Shown here: positions 43,896 through 53,576 of the stretch, piece by piece | How the letters are laid out: each line of letters opens with the position of its first letter | Numbering within the stretch: position 1 is the first letter of the stretch | NCBI GenBank assembly: GCA_013360945.1 | Contig: JABWAQ010000001.1 | Coordinates: 62,001-126,000, forward strand | Direction of reading: 5' to 3' | Source of the DNA: Candidatus Brocadia sp. | Lineage (GTDB): Bacteria > Planctomycetota > Brocadiia > Brocadiales > Brocadiaceae | DNA length: 64,000 bases | Program-made: the position numbers and the translations under genes | The notes under the pieces: generated by a model | What the model was told of the DNA's origin: nothing | The model's database searches: none | What the model saw: only the letters and a program-made list of their open reading frames with translations

Positions 43896-45653
43896 TCAAC
43901 TCTTATTCTCTAATATTTTTAGAGCCACAAGATTTTGTGAAGCGCAAATACACGCAGGGTCCAATTTAAGCGCCGCCTGGAATCCTGTTATGGCGGCCTC
44001 TAATTTGCCTAATCTGGCGTAACAGGTAGCGATGTTCGTAATGACCATTGCTTCAGCCGGAGATGTTTTAAGGTATCTTTCTAAGAGCTCAATGGCTAGG
44101 GTATATTCCTCCATTTCAATACAGAGGTCTCCAAGGTCGAGATATACATCGTTTTCTGAGGGGCTGGATTTCAGGATATTCTGAATAAATTTAATAACAC
44201 TCTCCCTATTACCCTGCCGGTATTTAATTTTTTCCATGAGACATTTAAGTCTCAGGTTGTCTGGGTAAGAAGAAAGTATTCTTTTTAATGTTTCTTCGGC
44301 ATCTTTAACCTTATTTATTTGTATTAACAAGTTAATCAAATAGACATGTGCAGTTATGTCTTTGTTGTCAATTTGGACGGATTGTTTAAATGCATCAAGA
44401 GCTTCGTGAGGTTTTTTCTTGATGAAATGTATTTTCCCTAGTAATAAATATGTTAAATGGTTAGCAATACCAAGTTTTACAGCAGTATTTGCAACATTTT
44501 CAGCCTCGTCAAAACGTTGTTGAGAAGTGTAGAGTTGAGCAAGGTTTGAGTAATATAATGGTTCTTTTCTATTTAATTCGATAGCATTTTTGTAAGCTAC
44601 CTCAGCCTCATTTATAAGTCCCAATTGTTTATAACATTCACCAATATTATTATACGCGCTGTGTTCATAATAATAAAAATCAGAAGAAAGGATGTTAAAA
44701 GTTGGGGTTTTGTTTTCCTTTTCTTTTAAGATAAGATGCTTTTTAAAATAAATTAGGGCATCACTGAAAGCACTTTGTTTCAACAATATTTCTCCAAGTA
44801 CTAACAAAAGATCAAAGGAATCCGGGTTTTCTTCCAGTGATTCTTTGCAGACTGCTTCAGCTCTTTCTACCTGATCCTTGTTTAATAGGGCATGTGCAAG
44901 ATCAATGGATATTCTTTGCCTTTGGTTTTTTGAAACAAGGTCTGTTTGTGATATAGGTATATGTAACCCCTTTTCTCCCAATTCAATGACTTTATCAAAA
45001 TTATATTCATTTCTGTAATTCCGAATAAGGTTTGCCATGACAAAAATATTGTTCGGATTTTCTGTAAGCTGCTGTCTTAACAGGTCGCCTGTTCTTTTAT
45101 ATTTATTTTTCATTTCATTTTCGGATAAATTATACCCGTAGTGATAGAGCTTTATTTCCGATTGCATTGTCTTTCCTTCGAAGACAAGTTGATTATGTAC
45201 AATCCCTTCAAAATGGGCTTTACCCCTTCGGAATACCCTTTGAAAATAGTGTTTTGCCTGACCACCGGGGAGTTCACTATATATAGCGATAAATACGACA
45301 TCGTATAAGTCAGTATTTATTAATTTGTGTAATAGGGGGATGTCGGCCTGTTCAAGCTTCTCATCTGCATCGATTTGAAGAATCCAATCGCTCGTTGCGT
45401 AATTTAAAGAATGATTTCTTGCTTCACTAAAGCTATTATTCCAGAGATGGTGGTATACCTTAGCGCCAAAAGATTGTGCAATTTCTACGGTCTTATCTGT
45501 CGAGCCTGTATCGACAATAATAATTTCATCCACGGCGTCTTTAATGCTATTTAAGCATTGAGGTAAAAATCTCTCTTCATTTTTAACGATCATACATGCA
45601 GAGAGCGTTGGTCTGCCATTATTTGATATCATCTGAGGACCCGTTATTGACAT
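43896..45653 (-). CDS. GT2 glycosyltransferase with TPRs (tandem copy 2)
   Basis: A 585-aa close paralogue of the following gene: the two align along their whole length, with blocks of identity such as 'NNIFVMANLIRNYRNEYNFD' and 'TNIATCYARLGKLE'. GT2 domain (about 8-235) with 'LQIDADEKLEQ', then about eight TPRs. The arrangement is a recent tandem duplication. Differences are spread over both domains, so acceptor or donor preference may have diverged. Confidence 0.85.
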   Translation of the reverse strand: MSITGPQMISNNGRPTLSACMIVKNEERFLPQCLNSIKDAVDEIIIVDTGSTDKTVEIAQSFGAKVYHHLWNNSFSEARNHSLNYATSDWILQIDADEKLEQADIPLLHKLINTDLYDVVFIAIYSELPGGQAKHYFQRVFRRGKAHFEGIVHNQLVFEGKTMQSEIKLYHYGYNLSENEMKNKYKRTGDLLRQQLTENPNNIFVMANLIRNYRNEYNFDKVIELGEKGLHIPISQTDLVSKNQRQRISIDLAHALLNKDQVERAEAVCKESLEENPDSFDLLLVLGEILLKQSAFSDALIYFKKHLILKEKENKTPTFNILSSDFYYYEHSAYNNIGECYKQLGLINEAEVAYKNAIELNRKEPLYYSNLAQLYTSQQRFDEAENVANTAVKLGIANHLTYLLLGKIHFIKKKPHEALDAFKQSVQIDNKDITAHVYLINLLIQINKVKDAEETLKRILSSYPDNLRLKCLMEKIKYRQGNRESVIKFIQNILKSSPSENDVYLDLGDLCIEMEEYTLAIELLERYLKTSPAEAMVITNIATCYARLGKLEAAITGFQAALKLDPACICASQNLVALKILENKS

Positions 45654-45757
45654 TGTTATGTATCTTATTTGAGACCAAATATTGTTTGTAATAATAAAAA
45701 TATTTAGATCATTTCAATATTAGCTTTGTGTTGTGCCTTACACGCTGATTTATGACG

Positions 45758-47179
45758 TCAGGTCTCCGGACACAACACTCTCTTCCCCATCACAGATATG
45801 TACCCTATAAGGGCTGCCTCCAAATGTCCCAACTTTTCATATGACTGAGCAAGTTTTATCACGGCGCCTCCATCATCCGGATGTATCTTTAAATATTCTT
45901 CAAGATAGGGAATGGCTTTTTCAAAGGCTTCTTGTTGAATGTATAACTCTCCCAATTTTAATAGTACAGCATCATCAGCTATACCTTCTGAAACGGTTCT
46001 TAATAATGTATTAATGGCTTCAGTATAGCGACAAAGGTTAGTATAGCAGGATGTCAGGTTCTTGTAAGCATTAAGGTACCTTGGGTTACACAATATGGCT
46101 TTTTGTAAATGTAATAAGGCTTGTTCCCATTGTCCTAAATTCCCGAAACAATAACCCATTCCATTGTAGGCTGCGTAATCATATCCCAGCGTATCAATCA
46201 TAAGAGAATTCGCATTCATATCATCAAGATATGATTTCCGCAAATACAAGAATTTATTGAAGTAATCAATTGCTTTTCCGTAACAACCCTCTTTTAAATA
46301 GATGCAGGCAAGGGTAAATATAATGTCAATATTATCCGGTGTAATTTCCAACTGTGTTAATTTTGATAGGGCGGTATGGCACAATTCTTTTGCATTTGTG
46401 AAATCTTCGTTGTGGAGGTAGCAATTTGCCGTTTCATAACTAATCATCGCATAATGGTGCAAATTCACATTTGTTTCCGTATGTTTTGAGCAGAGATTAG
46501 GTGAAATTATCGCAAGTGCCTGCATTCCTGCATTTATGCCGTCTTGAAACAAGTCTTGTGTACGATAATTACGTACCAGGTTAAACCATGCAAAGCTATC
46601 AAATTTGTTTTGCTCAATTTGCTTTTTCAACAGGTATGTCGTTCGCTGCCATTTCACTTCCATCTTTTCCTTGTCAAGGTTGTACCCATGATGGTAGAGC
46701 CTTATTTCCGTTGACAACCGGTTTCCTTTAACGATAAGTTGTTCATGAATGATATCCTTGTAGAATCCTTTGTTTCTCCGGAAGATTCGGGTCGTATAAA
46801 ACGTGTGCAGGTTGTCCTTTATGACACTTTGGATACTTACGATAATTCCATTATATCCGTTGCAGTTAATGGCGGATTTTAGTATCGGTATATCTGCCTG
46901 TTCTAATTCTTCATCGGCATCGATCTGGAGTATCCAATCTCCCGATGCATAATTGAGAGAGTGGTTTCTTGCCTCGCTAAAACTGTCATTCCATGGATGA
47001 AGGAATACCTTTGCGCCGAAACTTTTGGCGATTTTTATGGTGTCGTCAGTAGAGCCTGTATCGACAATAATAATTTCGTCGACCACACTTTTGATACTGT
47101 TCAGGCAATTAGTAAGGAGATGTTCTTCATTCTTTACAATCATGCAGGTCGAGATTGTAGGTTTCTGTAAGTTTTTCAT
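45758..47179 (-). CDS. GT2 glycosyltransferase with TPRs (tandem copy 3)
   Basis: A 473-aa protein with the GT2 domain (about 8-235; 'CMIVKNEEHLLTNCLNSIKS', 'IIVDTGSTDDT', 'LQIDADEELEQ') and about six TPRs. It is more diverged and shorter than the two following copies. Its C-terminus ends in a short TPR-capping helix. It belongs to the same SunS-like GT2/TPR class. Confidence 0.83.
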   Translation of the reverse strand: MKNLQKPTISTCMIVKNEEHLLTNCLNSIKSVVDEIIIVDTGSTDDTIKIAKSFGAKVFLHPWNDSFSEARNHSLNYASGDWILQIDADEELEQADIPILKSAINCNGYNGIIVSIQSVIKDNLHTFYTTRIFRRNKGFYKDIIHEQLIVKGNRLSTEIRLYHHGYNLDKEKMEVKWQRTTYLLKKQIEQNKFDSFAWFNLVRNYRTQDLFQDGINAGMQALAIISPNLCSKHTETNVNLHHYAMISYETANCYLHNEDFTNAKELCHTALSKLTQLEITPDNIDIIFTLACIYLKEGCYGKAIDYFNKFLYLRKSYLDDMNANSLMIDTLGYDYAAYNGMGYCFGNLGQWEQALLHLQKAILCNPRYLNAYKNLTSCYTNLCRYTEAINTLLRTVSEGIADDAVLLKLGELYIQQEAFEKAIPYLEEYLKIHPDDGGAVIKLAQSYEKLGHLEAALIGYISVMGKRVLCPET

Positions 47180-47308
47180 TTTATACCGAAAATTTAGACA
47201 GCCTGAGTATCTCTTTAAAGTTTTTTACACGGATAAAGAATGTATAGTCGGCTTTAATCTTTGAAGTTCCCGTCATTTTCTTATCTCTGGTGATTACTTA
47301 AGTCGTGG

Positions 47309-47932
47309 CTACCTGCCTATTCTTTTTTTACCATGTGAGCACACCAGACATAATGGTGTATGGCTCAGTGGGACGCTGAACAGGAAATGGCCGTCTTGTC
47401 TGATTATCCGCGATACCTCCATGAATGCCTTTAGGCTCCCCTGTGTATCTAATTCATCTCCATAACGCCCCAGTCCAACATGTTCAATTACGCACATGCT
47501 GCTTAAAAGCTCAACAGTTGAGTCTTCAAAAGGCAGGTCTGTTATGGATGCATGCATGCAGGTAAGATCGGGCAACGAGATAGATAACGGCCTCACACCA
47601 ACACTGATGGTGGGAACAAACTGAGAAACAATTCCAACAAGCAATGCAGTTGACCCAACATCCACAACACGCCTTGGACAAATTTCAAATATCTTACGGG
47701 CAGTCCAGGTATCCTGATAGAAGTAATATTTGTCGATGGGGGTCTCACTTATACTGTCATTCAAACAAGAGTAAAAGCAGATCCTTTCCTCATGCAATGT
47801 CATACTCAGGTATCGAATCACGTCGTCAAAGTACAATGAAAGCTGAGGATGGTGTAAAAGTGAAGACCTGCTTTCATCCAAATATTCTTGGTATGTTTTC
47901 AATAATTCTGCCAATTCTTGTTTCCTCATCAC
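47309..47932 (-). CDS. DUF268-type methyltransferase-like protein, probably 3'-truncated
   Basis: A 207-aa protein resembling DUF268 proteins, which have a SAM-methyltransferase-like fold: 'HEERICFYSCLNDSISETPI', 'RRVVDVGSTALLVGIVSQFV' as the glycine-poor motif I, and 'SMCVIEHVGLGRYGDELD'. After 'GHFLFSVPLSHTPL' the family normally continues for about 50 residues ('NAHR...'), but here the frame shifts into 'CLVCSHGKKRIGR' and stops. It is probably inactive or altered. Its neighbour upstream is also broken, suggesting this segment is decaying. Confidence 0.55.
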   Translation of the reverse strand: MMRKQELAELLKTYQEYLDESRSSLLHHPQLSLYFDDVIRYLSMTLHEERICFYSCLNDSISETPIDKYYFYQDTWTARKIFEICPRRVVDVGSTALLVGIVSQFVPTISVGVRPLSISLPDLTCMHASITDLPFEDSTVELLSSMCVIEHVGLGRYGDELDTQGSLKAFMEVSRIIRQDGHFLFSVPLSHTPLCLVCSHGKKRIGR

Positions 47933-47986
47933 CCGCTTCCTTCTCAGATTCTACAACGCAAAAAAATTGTAAGTCTGTTACAGTTC

Positions 47987-48881
47987 TTAGCCAGGATTTA
48001 AAATCGGAATGCCCATGGCAGCAAAGGCATGACGAAAGCGACATTCCCATGTGTGATCCCGGCGTGCACGGAGCAAACCAGCCTGCATAATCTCTTCAGC
48101 TTCCTGGAGATGCACCAGATAGTAATGGATCTTTTCTACAAGTTCATCTATATCTCTATAGCAAATAATTTCTTTTCCGATTTCATACACATTTTCAAGT
48201 TCCGGATGGTATTGTGTTAGGTACAGCCCCACTCATAGGGGCCTCGAAATCACGTCCCTTCAAACAGCAGATATCTTTAGAATCGCTGACCGCGGCGAAA
48301 CCGAGGTTAATTCTGCTGCGGTTATAAACTCTTACCATGTCTTCCACTTGAATCTCGCCGGATGGCCAACCGTGACCAAAAGTGTGTACATGTATCCCTT
48401 TATTTTTCAGGCATTCAATAACCTTTGGTCGTTGACCGTAGCACTGACCCAAAAATGAAATATCTATATCGAACGGAACATCCAAAGGACGGTAAATCTC
48501 AGGGTTTGCCCCTTCTGGAAGGTATATTGCGTGAGCAGCAACGGATTCAAACAACTTAACGGCATCCTCCGTACTCGTCCAACATAATGTAAATGCATTG
48601 GCGATATCTGCCGTGCCAGAGAAACCCGTTGGCTCCAGAGTATTGTAAAATTTGGTTTTATCGCCCAGGCTTATATTGAGCGTGGGAATGCCCATCATGC
48701 CGATGGCCCTCACAATTCCAGGGAATACCGTACGACCGGATAGATAACTGAAAAATACGTCAATTGGTTGAACACTATGAGCAGCAGCAACAGCCCGGAA
48801 GAGTTCATTATTCATCCTCTGTTTTGCGCCAAAATCCCATTGAGGGTCGTATGGATTACCATCCCATTTAAAATGCGCCAC
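47987..48881 (-). pseudogene. CgeB-like glycosyltransferase, frameshifted
   Basis: Two minus-strand frames together make one protein. The first (48195-48881) runs from 'AHFKWDGNPYDPQWDFG' to 'KGRDFEAPMSG'. The second (47987-48232) continues with 'GLYLTQYHPELENVYEIGKE' to 'RRDHTWECRFRHAF'. The break is at a run of G/C near 48230, where one base is extra or two are missing. The N-terminus also lacks a good start: coding similarity continues a little upstream of the GTG at 48881, then meets a TGA. The family (GT-B, glycosyltransferase 'CgeB') is about 350 aa when intact. Confidence 0.75.
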
Positions 48882-49117
48882 TTCGCCAATAGATTTTAAG
48901 GCTGGCTGGAGATTGAAATCTTTTCAATTTATGTGCCGAAAAGCGGCAAATATACGTAATCCTTTTCGTGTTTTTGGATATCAGTCGCTATTTATCATTG
49001 TTTATGGGATCAGTATATATGTTTATGCCTTTTTGTGTTATATTCTTCATTGAAAAGGTGAACCTTCATTACGTTTGTTAGTTTTCTAAATCCCTTGGAG
49101 ATGCTACTTTTATCCTT

Positions 49118-49150
49118 ATCATGCAATCAGGTAACACCTGATTGCATGAT
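49118..49150. repeat. Perfect 15-bp stem-loop downstream of the radical SAM gene
   Basis: ATCATGCAATCAGGT (49118-49132) and its exact complement (49136-49150) are separated by 3 nt, 12 bp past the stop codon of the minus-strand radical SAM gene. The stem is ideal for a terminator, but no T-run follows on the minus strand. It may still end transcription or protect the mRNA 3' end. Confidence 0.7.
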
Positions 49151-49162
49151 TTAGGTCACCAT

Positions 49163-50599
49163 CTATCTGTAAGCAGGTCTCATAGAATTTCTAAGATTTT
49201 GCTCTTTTTCATATCGCTCTCTGCTTAGGACGGTTTCTTCATAAGGCCAGCCTGACTTCCCAGAAAGTCCTTTATAAAAATAACTTGTATAATCTAAATT
49301 ATTTTTTAATTTAACGTTATTTATTTCCTTAAGGTTGATCATTTTGTTAAATACAGTACCTTGGTATGGCGTCATAATAGTGGAATCTACACTGTTTTTT
49401 AATGGTCGACCCTTCTCATCCAATCCCTCTACTGGATTTCCTGCAATAAATTGTAACATTTTAGTAGTATGTTCTAAATCAGACTCGTCTTCCCACGGGA
49501 AAATCATCGTAAACGCATCAACTGCAATACCCAATTTATTTGCAATTTTTACAGATTCATAATGTTCCCAGACATATTGTTTCTTTCCATTTCTTTTATT
49601 TATAAGATCAAGTGATTTTTGTGATCCCGTCTCTAGTCCCATTCCAATCCTTCTGCCTCCGCTTGAATGGAAAGGTATCAATAAGCTTTCCTTATATTTA
49701 TTAACAAGGTATGCATGCGTAAATGCTCTCCACGTTGTAAAACCATTCTGTTTTATCAACTGAGATATTTTCTTAACTTGTTCTGGATTCATTAAACCAA
49801 CGTCATCAAAAAACATAACACCATACTTTGAACGTCCAAGTTCAATATGGCATTTTGCAATTTCTTGTAAATCTTTAGATATCATCTCATATGGAAATTT
49901 CCTAAGATTCTCACTACTTGCCTCGCAAAAATTGCAACTAAAAGGACAACCCAAAGCGGTTATAGTATGAAAAGCTTTTACTCCTGCAATTTCAAAATTA
50001 TACTTTTCCATCAATGGAATTGGCCTTGTTGGTGGAGTTGTAATTCCGCTTAGGTTAAAAAATCTATGTGAAAGTATGCTTGATTTATTTTGCCGATTAA
50101 TTGAATTTGTAACAATTTCAAAAATTGGTTTCCAGCCATCTTGTGGAACAATAAAATCAAAAGATGTTTCCGCAGGTAAATTGGCAACTTCATCTAAGTA
50201 ATATCTGGCATGGGAACCGCCTATTACAGTCGTTACATCTGGGAATTCCTGATTAAGTAAGGCAGATAATAAATAAGCATCTTCAGCCTGTGGGGTCATA
50301 ACTGAAAGTGCTATAATGTTGTAGTCAGAAAAAACAGACGAATTGAATGGTTGTTCAATAACCCTTCCTGCGCTTTCTATAAGCAGCATAGTTTGCTGGC
50401 AAAGATCGGAGACTCCATTTTTCCCAGAAAGGCGTTCTTTTCTTTTTAATTCATGCTCAAATAAAATAAGCAGATCAGAAGGAATGCCATGCCGTGCAAG
50501 GTATGATTGGAGGTAGTGAATGCCCAACTGCTGAAAAATAAATTCGTTTTCTAAGAATCTATCTGCAAGTTTAACAAGCAATATTTTTTGATTTTTCAT
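49163..50599 (-). CDS. Radical SAM protein with B12-binding-like N-terminus
   Basis: A 478-aa protein. The N-terminal part (about 1-170) resembles the cobalamin-binding fold ('LLVKLADRFLENEFIFQQLG', 'TTVIGGSHARYYLDEV'), but no clear DxHxxG motif is seen. The radical SAM core (about 205-430) has the iron-sulfur motif C218-x3-C222-x2-C225 ('LGCPFSCNFCEAS'), followed by 'GMGLETGSQKSLDLINKR'. Such enzymes methylate unactivated carbons or modify sugars/lipids. The gene is downstream of a glycosyltransferase/methyltransferase fusion (25-bp gap), so it may modify the same glycan. Specific reaction unknown. Confidence 0.85.
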   Translation of the reverse strand: MKNQKILLVKLADRFLENEFIFQQLGIHYLQSYLARHGIPSDLLILFEHELKRKERLSGKNGVSDLCQQTMLLIESAGRVIEQPFNSSVFSDYNIIALSVMTPQAEDAYLLSALLNQEFPDVTTVIGGSHARYYLDEVANLPAETSFDFIVPQDGWKPIFEIVTNSINRQNKSSILSHRFFNLSGITTPPTRPIPLMEKYNFEIAGVKAFHTITALGCPFSCNFCEASSENLRKFPYEMISKDLQEIAKCHIELGRSKYGVMFFDDVGLMNPEQVKKISQLIKQNGFTTWRAFTHAYLVNKYKESLLIPFHSSGGRRIGMGLETGSQKSLDLINKRNGKKQYVWEHYESVKIANKLGIAVDAFTMIFPWEDESDLEHTTKMLQFIAGNPVEGLDEKGRPLKNSVDSTIMTPYQGTVFNKMINLKEINNVKLKNNLDYTSYFYKGLSGKSGWPYEETVLSRERYEKEQNLRNSMRPAYR

Positions 50600-50624
50600 T
50601 TTTTACCTATTCTAAACAATCTTC

Positions 50625-53576
50625 TTAACGAAAATTGTCATCGAATATTTTTTGTATACGATGTTTAAAGGTATGCTTGGCACATACTTCCTGATAACCA
50701 TTCCCGGCAATAGCCTCTCTTTCTTCATCGTGCTCCAAGTAATATCCGATAAGACTTTCAATACTCCTATCGTTAAAATAGACAAGGTGTTCCCTATCCT
50801 TGAATAAACGGTCATTCATACCGATTTCATTAGTTAAAAGAAAAGACCTGCATCCCAAGGCTTCAAAAACTCGCAGTTGATAACCAGTATTACTTACTCC
50901 CAAGTTCAAAACAATCTTTGTTTCGTTGAATATGCGAACCATATCTTCCATGAATGCTTTTGTCTCGAAGACGTTGAACTTGCTCTTCAATCGATCAATA
51001 AGGATACGCCGATTGGGATAAATGTTGCCTACAAAGGTAACATCATATTTCTTTTTTGTTCCCGGCAAATATCTGTAGATAGTAGGATCTGTAGCCACAG
51101 GTAGAAAACTGCAATGGGTAATTCCCATCTGCTGTAATTTTTGCAGCCCAGCCTGATCAAAATAGTAGACATGATCATACGCATATCCTCCATATTGTAG
51201 ATCATTGTGGGCTTGTTGTATGGTTAAAACATCGTCTGGATACCAAAGTATCGTAGGGCAACTTTGTATTTCTAGAAGTCTGGGATTTATTCCAGAGCCC
51301 TTATATGTAATTACAAGGTCTGCAGACTGTTTAAGCTGTTCCTCTATATGGCCATGATCACGCCTGAAATCAATGTCAATTACCTCATGACCTAACTCGA
51401 CGAGAGCTTTATAAATGAAATTTTCAGTGCCCCACGGATAATTACTGAAACGAGCACCTATAAGAATGATCCGCAGTCTTCTGCGAGAGGATTCGGCTTT
51501 ACGGCTCGCAGTAATAGTAAAATTACCGTTGCAGGTTGATATCCGCTGGGGATGGATACCGTGGTTGCGCAACATTCGCTTCATGGTAGGAATGTCGAAA
51601 CCTGCATAATGAAAGTTTCCACTATAATCCTGACCACCATATATCCGTCTGGCAAACTCCTTTGTAGAGATTTGATTCAAAACGAGGCCATGTGCGAGGG
51701 CACGGACATCGGGACATTGAATCGTAAGAATTCCATCCGGTCTTAATGTACGTGCCCACTCTGCCAAGACCTCTTCTGTCCGTTCACGAGGAAAATGTTC
51801 AACAACGTCATTGGCCAGGATTTCAGAGACCGACTTGTCAGGATATGGAAGATTGGAAACATCCGCTATCTGATCCACGCCCTCCATCTGACGTTGATCG
51901 ATATTGACATACCCTTGTTTTATATCAGTTCCACATCCAAGGTTAAGGTGTAAATTCCCTCTATTTTGTTTAGTAACATCAAGAAAAAGATTTTGTATGT
52001 TTTCTTTAAACTTTGTAATTGAAAAATCTGGAGCAAACGTTCTGACATTTTCGCGCATAGCAAAACGGAGATTGGTGTCAAGTACTATCCGCATCTTTTC
52101 CGCCATATCGTCGATGTCTACATGAACCCCATCAACGAAAATGCCTTGATAGCTCTTTCGTTCGGCAACACGGCACAAGAACCCTGTTTTACCATTGTGT
52201 ACAAATTCATTCATAGGTGGAGCATCAACGGTTATGATGGGCAGTCCGCAGCTTATTGACTCGAAGAAAGTTAGTCCCAATCCTTCCCACTTGGAAGGAA
52301 GAACTGTCACATCAGATTCCTGATACATTCGAACAATTTCTTCACGCGGCACAGTCCCGGAAAGAATTTTAATGTTCTTGCCCTCCTGCACAATGGAGCC
52401 GTGCTGGGTATGAATCAATAACTCTGTATTCGGGTCGTTCAGTTTTTGGAATGCGTCAATGACAAATTGTGTTCCTCGACGGGCATGCAGTCCTCCCCAT
52501 CCGGCAGGATGAAAAAATCTCACCCTCTTATTTCCGGTGTGTTCTTTGGGTTGAAACAGATTCAAATCTATCCCCCACTGAACATACTCAGCGTTGCCCA
52601 TCCCGAGCTTTTTGAATTTTTCGTAGCAGGCTTTTGTGGGGCAAATAATTTTATCGTAAAGACGTCTACACGCAATGGCAAATTGTGGGTCGAACAACTC
52701 CCAAACATAGTATCCAACTATTTTGATTCCACATTGCTTCGCTGCTTCTACCAATCCCAGATCGTATTCTTCGTTAAAAAAAACCAGTTCCAACGCGTTC
52801 TGTGTTACCCAGTTCTTCAAGACTTCGCGAGGTATCTTGTATTCATGATAAGCCGTAAGATTAGGGACATTCCATTCCCCTGTGGTTTGCAACATGGGGT
52901 TGTCAGGTGTCCCACCATTTCTAGCAAAGACAAAGGTGTTGTATTTGTTGTTTAACGCATCTTGAATTGCTTTAGTGACATAGGCTTGTCCTCGTTCATG
53001 CCATAAAGTTACAAATCCAATTTTATGATGGCGAGATGTATTAGGTTGTTCGGACGAAGGAGGTAGTTCTCTCTTTTGTAATTTTTGTTGAACTTTTTTC
53101 AGATTATCCCGAGCTTCTTTATAATTTGCTTCAATTAATAATGCCTTTTCGAAATGTATCTTTGCCTCATTGAGCATGCTATTAGCAAAGTATATAACAC
53201 CTAAATTGTTAAATGCTGATACATCATTGGGGTCTAGTTCTATCACTTTTTTAAGATTGATTACAGCACTGTCATACTGTTTGATTTGGTGATAGAGAAG
53301 GGCTAGATTATAATAAGCGCTAATGAAAGAGGGATCGTTTTCTATGGCTTTTTTATAAGAATCTATGGCTTCCTTATAACGCCCATTTTCCCTATGGGAT
53401 TGTCCTTCGATAAAATATTTCTGAGCTGGTGGTATTGGCATAGTTCGTTGTGTGCCTGAGGCTAATAAGACGATAATAAATAGTATCTGAATGAAAACTG
53501 CCAGAAATTTGGTCTTCCGACATAACCAACGCCTCAATCTTTCGCAATGTTTGTGCCAACAAAACACGGAGAGCAT
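50625..53576 (-). CDS. TPR + GT4 + SAM methyltransferase + CgeB-like glycosyltransferase fusion
   Basis: A 983-aa protein with four modules: TPRs (about 50-170); a GT-B/GT4 glycosyltransferase (about 184-530) with 'ICPTKACYEKFKKLGMG' and 'SKWEGLGLTFFESISCGLP'; a class I SAM methyltransferase (about 541-665) with 'LHLNLGCGTDIKQGYVNID' and 'ANDVVEHFPRER'; and a CgeB-like GT-B domain (about 700-983) with 'YDVTFVGNIYPNRR' and 'GYQLRVFEALGCRSFLLT'. A hydrophobic helix (about 23-40) precedes the TPRs if the ATG at 53576 is used. An internal ATG at 53441 would omit it. A glycan could be extended and methylated by one polypeptide. Confidence 0.85.
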   Translation of the reverse strand: MLSVFCWHKHCERLRRWLCRKTKFLAVFIQILFIIVLLASGTQRTMPIPPAQKYFIEGQSHRENGRYKEAIDSYKKAIENDPSFISAYYNLALLYHQIKQYDSAVINLKKVIELDPNDVSAFNNLGVIYFANSMLNEAKIHFEKALLIEANYKEARDNLKKVQQKLQKRELPPSSEQPNTSRHHKIGFVTLWHERGQAYVTKAIQDALNNKYNTFVFARNGGTPDNPMLQTTGEWNVPNLTAYHEYKIPREVLKNWVTQNALELVFFNEEYDLGLVEAAKQCGIKIVGYYVWELFDPQFAIACRRLYDKIICPTKACYEKFKKLGMGNAEYVQWGIDLNLFQPKEHTGNKRVRFFHPAGWGGLHARRGTQFVIDAFQKLNDPNTELLIHTQHGSIVQEGKNIKILSGTVPREEIVRMYQESDVTVLPSKWEGLGLTFFESISCGLPIITVDAPPMNEFVHNGKTGFLCRVAERKSYQGIFVDGVHVDIDDMAEKMRIVLDTNLRFAMRENVRTFAPDFSITKFKENIQNLFLDVTKQNRGNLHLNLGCGTDIKQGYVNIDQRQMEGVDQIADVSNLPYPDKSVSEILANDVVEHFPRERTEEVLAEWARTLRPDGILTIQCPDVRALAHGLVLNQISTKEFARRIYGGQDYSGNFHYAGFDIPTMKRMLRNHGIHPQRISTCNGNFTITASRKAESSRRRLRIILIGARFSNYPWGTENFIYKALVELGHEVIDIDFRRDHGHIEEQLKQSADLVITYKGSGINPRLLEIQSCPTILWYPDDVLTIQQAHNDLQYGGYAYDHVYYFDQAGLQKLQQMGITHCSFLPVATDPTIYRYLPGTKKKYDVTFVGNIYPNRRILIDRLKSKFNVFETKAFMEDMVRIFNETKIVLNLGVSNTGYQLRVFEALGCRSFLLTNEIGMNDRLFKDREHLVYFNDRSIESLIGYYLEHDEEREAIAGNGYQEVCAKHTFKHRIQKIFDDNFR

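Noticed and set aside
50612-50815. 67-codon minus-strand ORF and many other short overlapping frames
   Set aside because: They lie within or antisense to well-supported genes and have no independent coding evidence.
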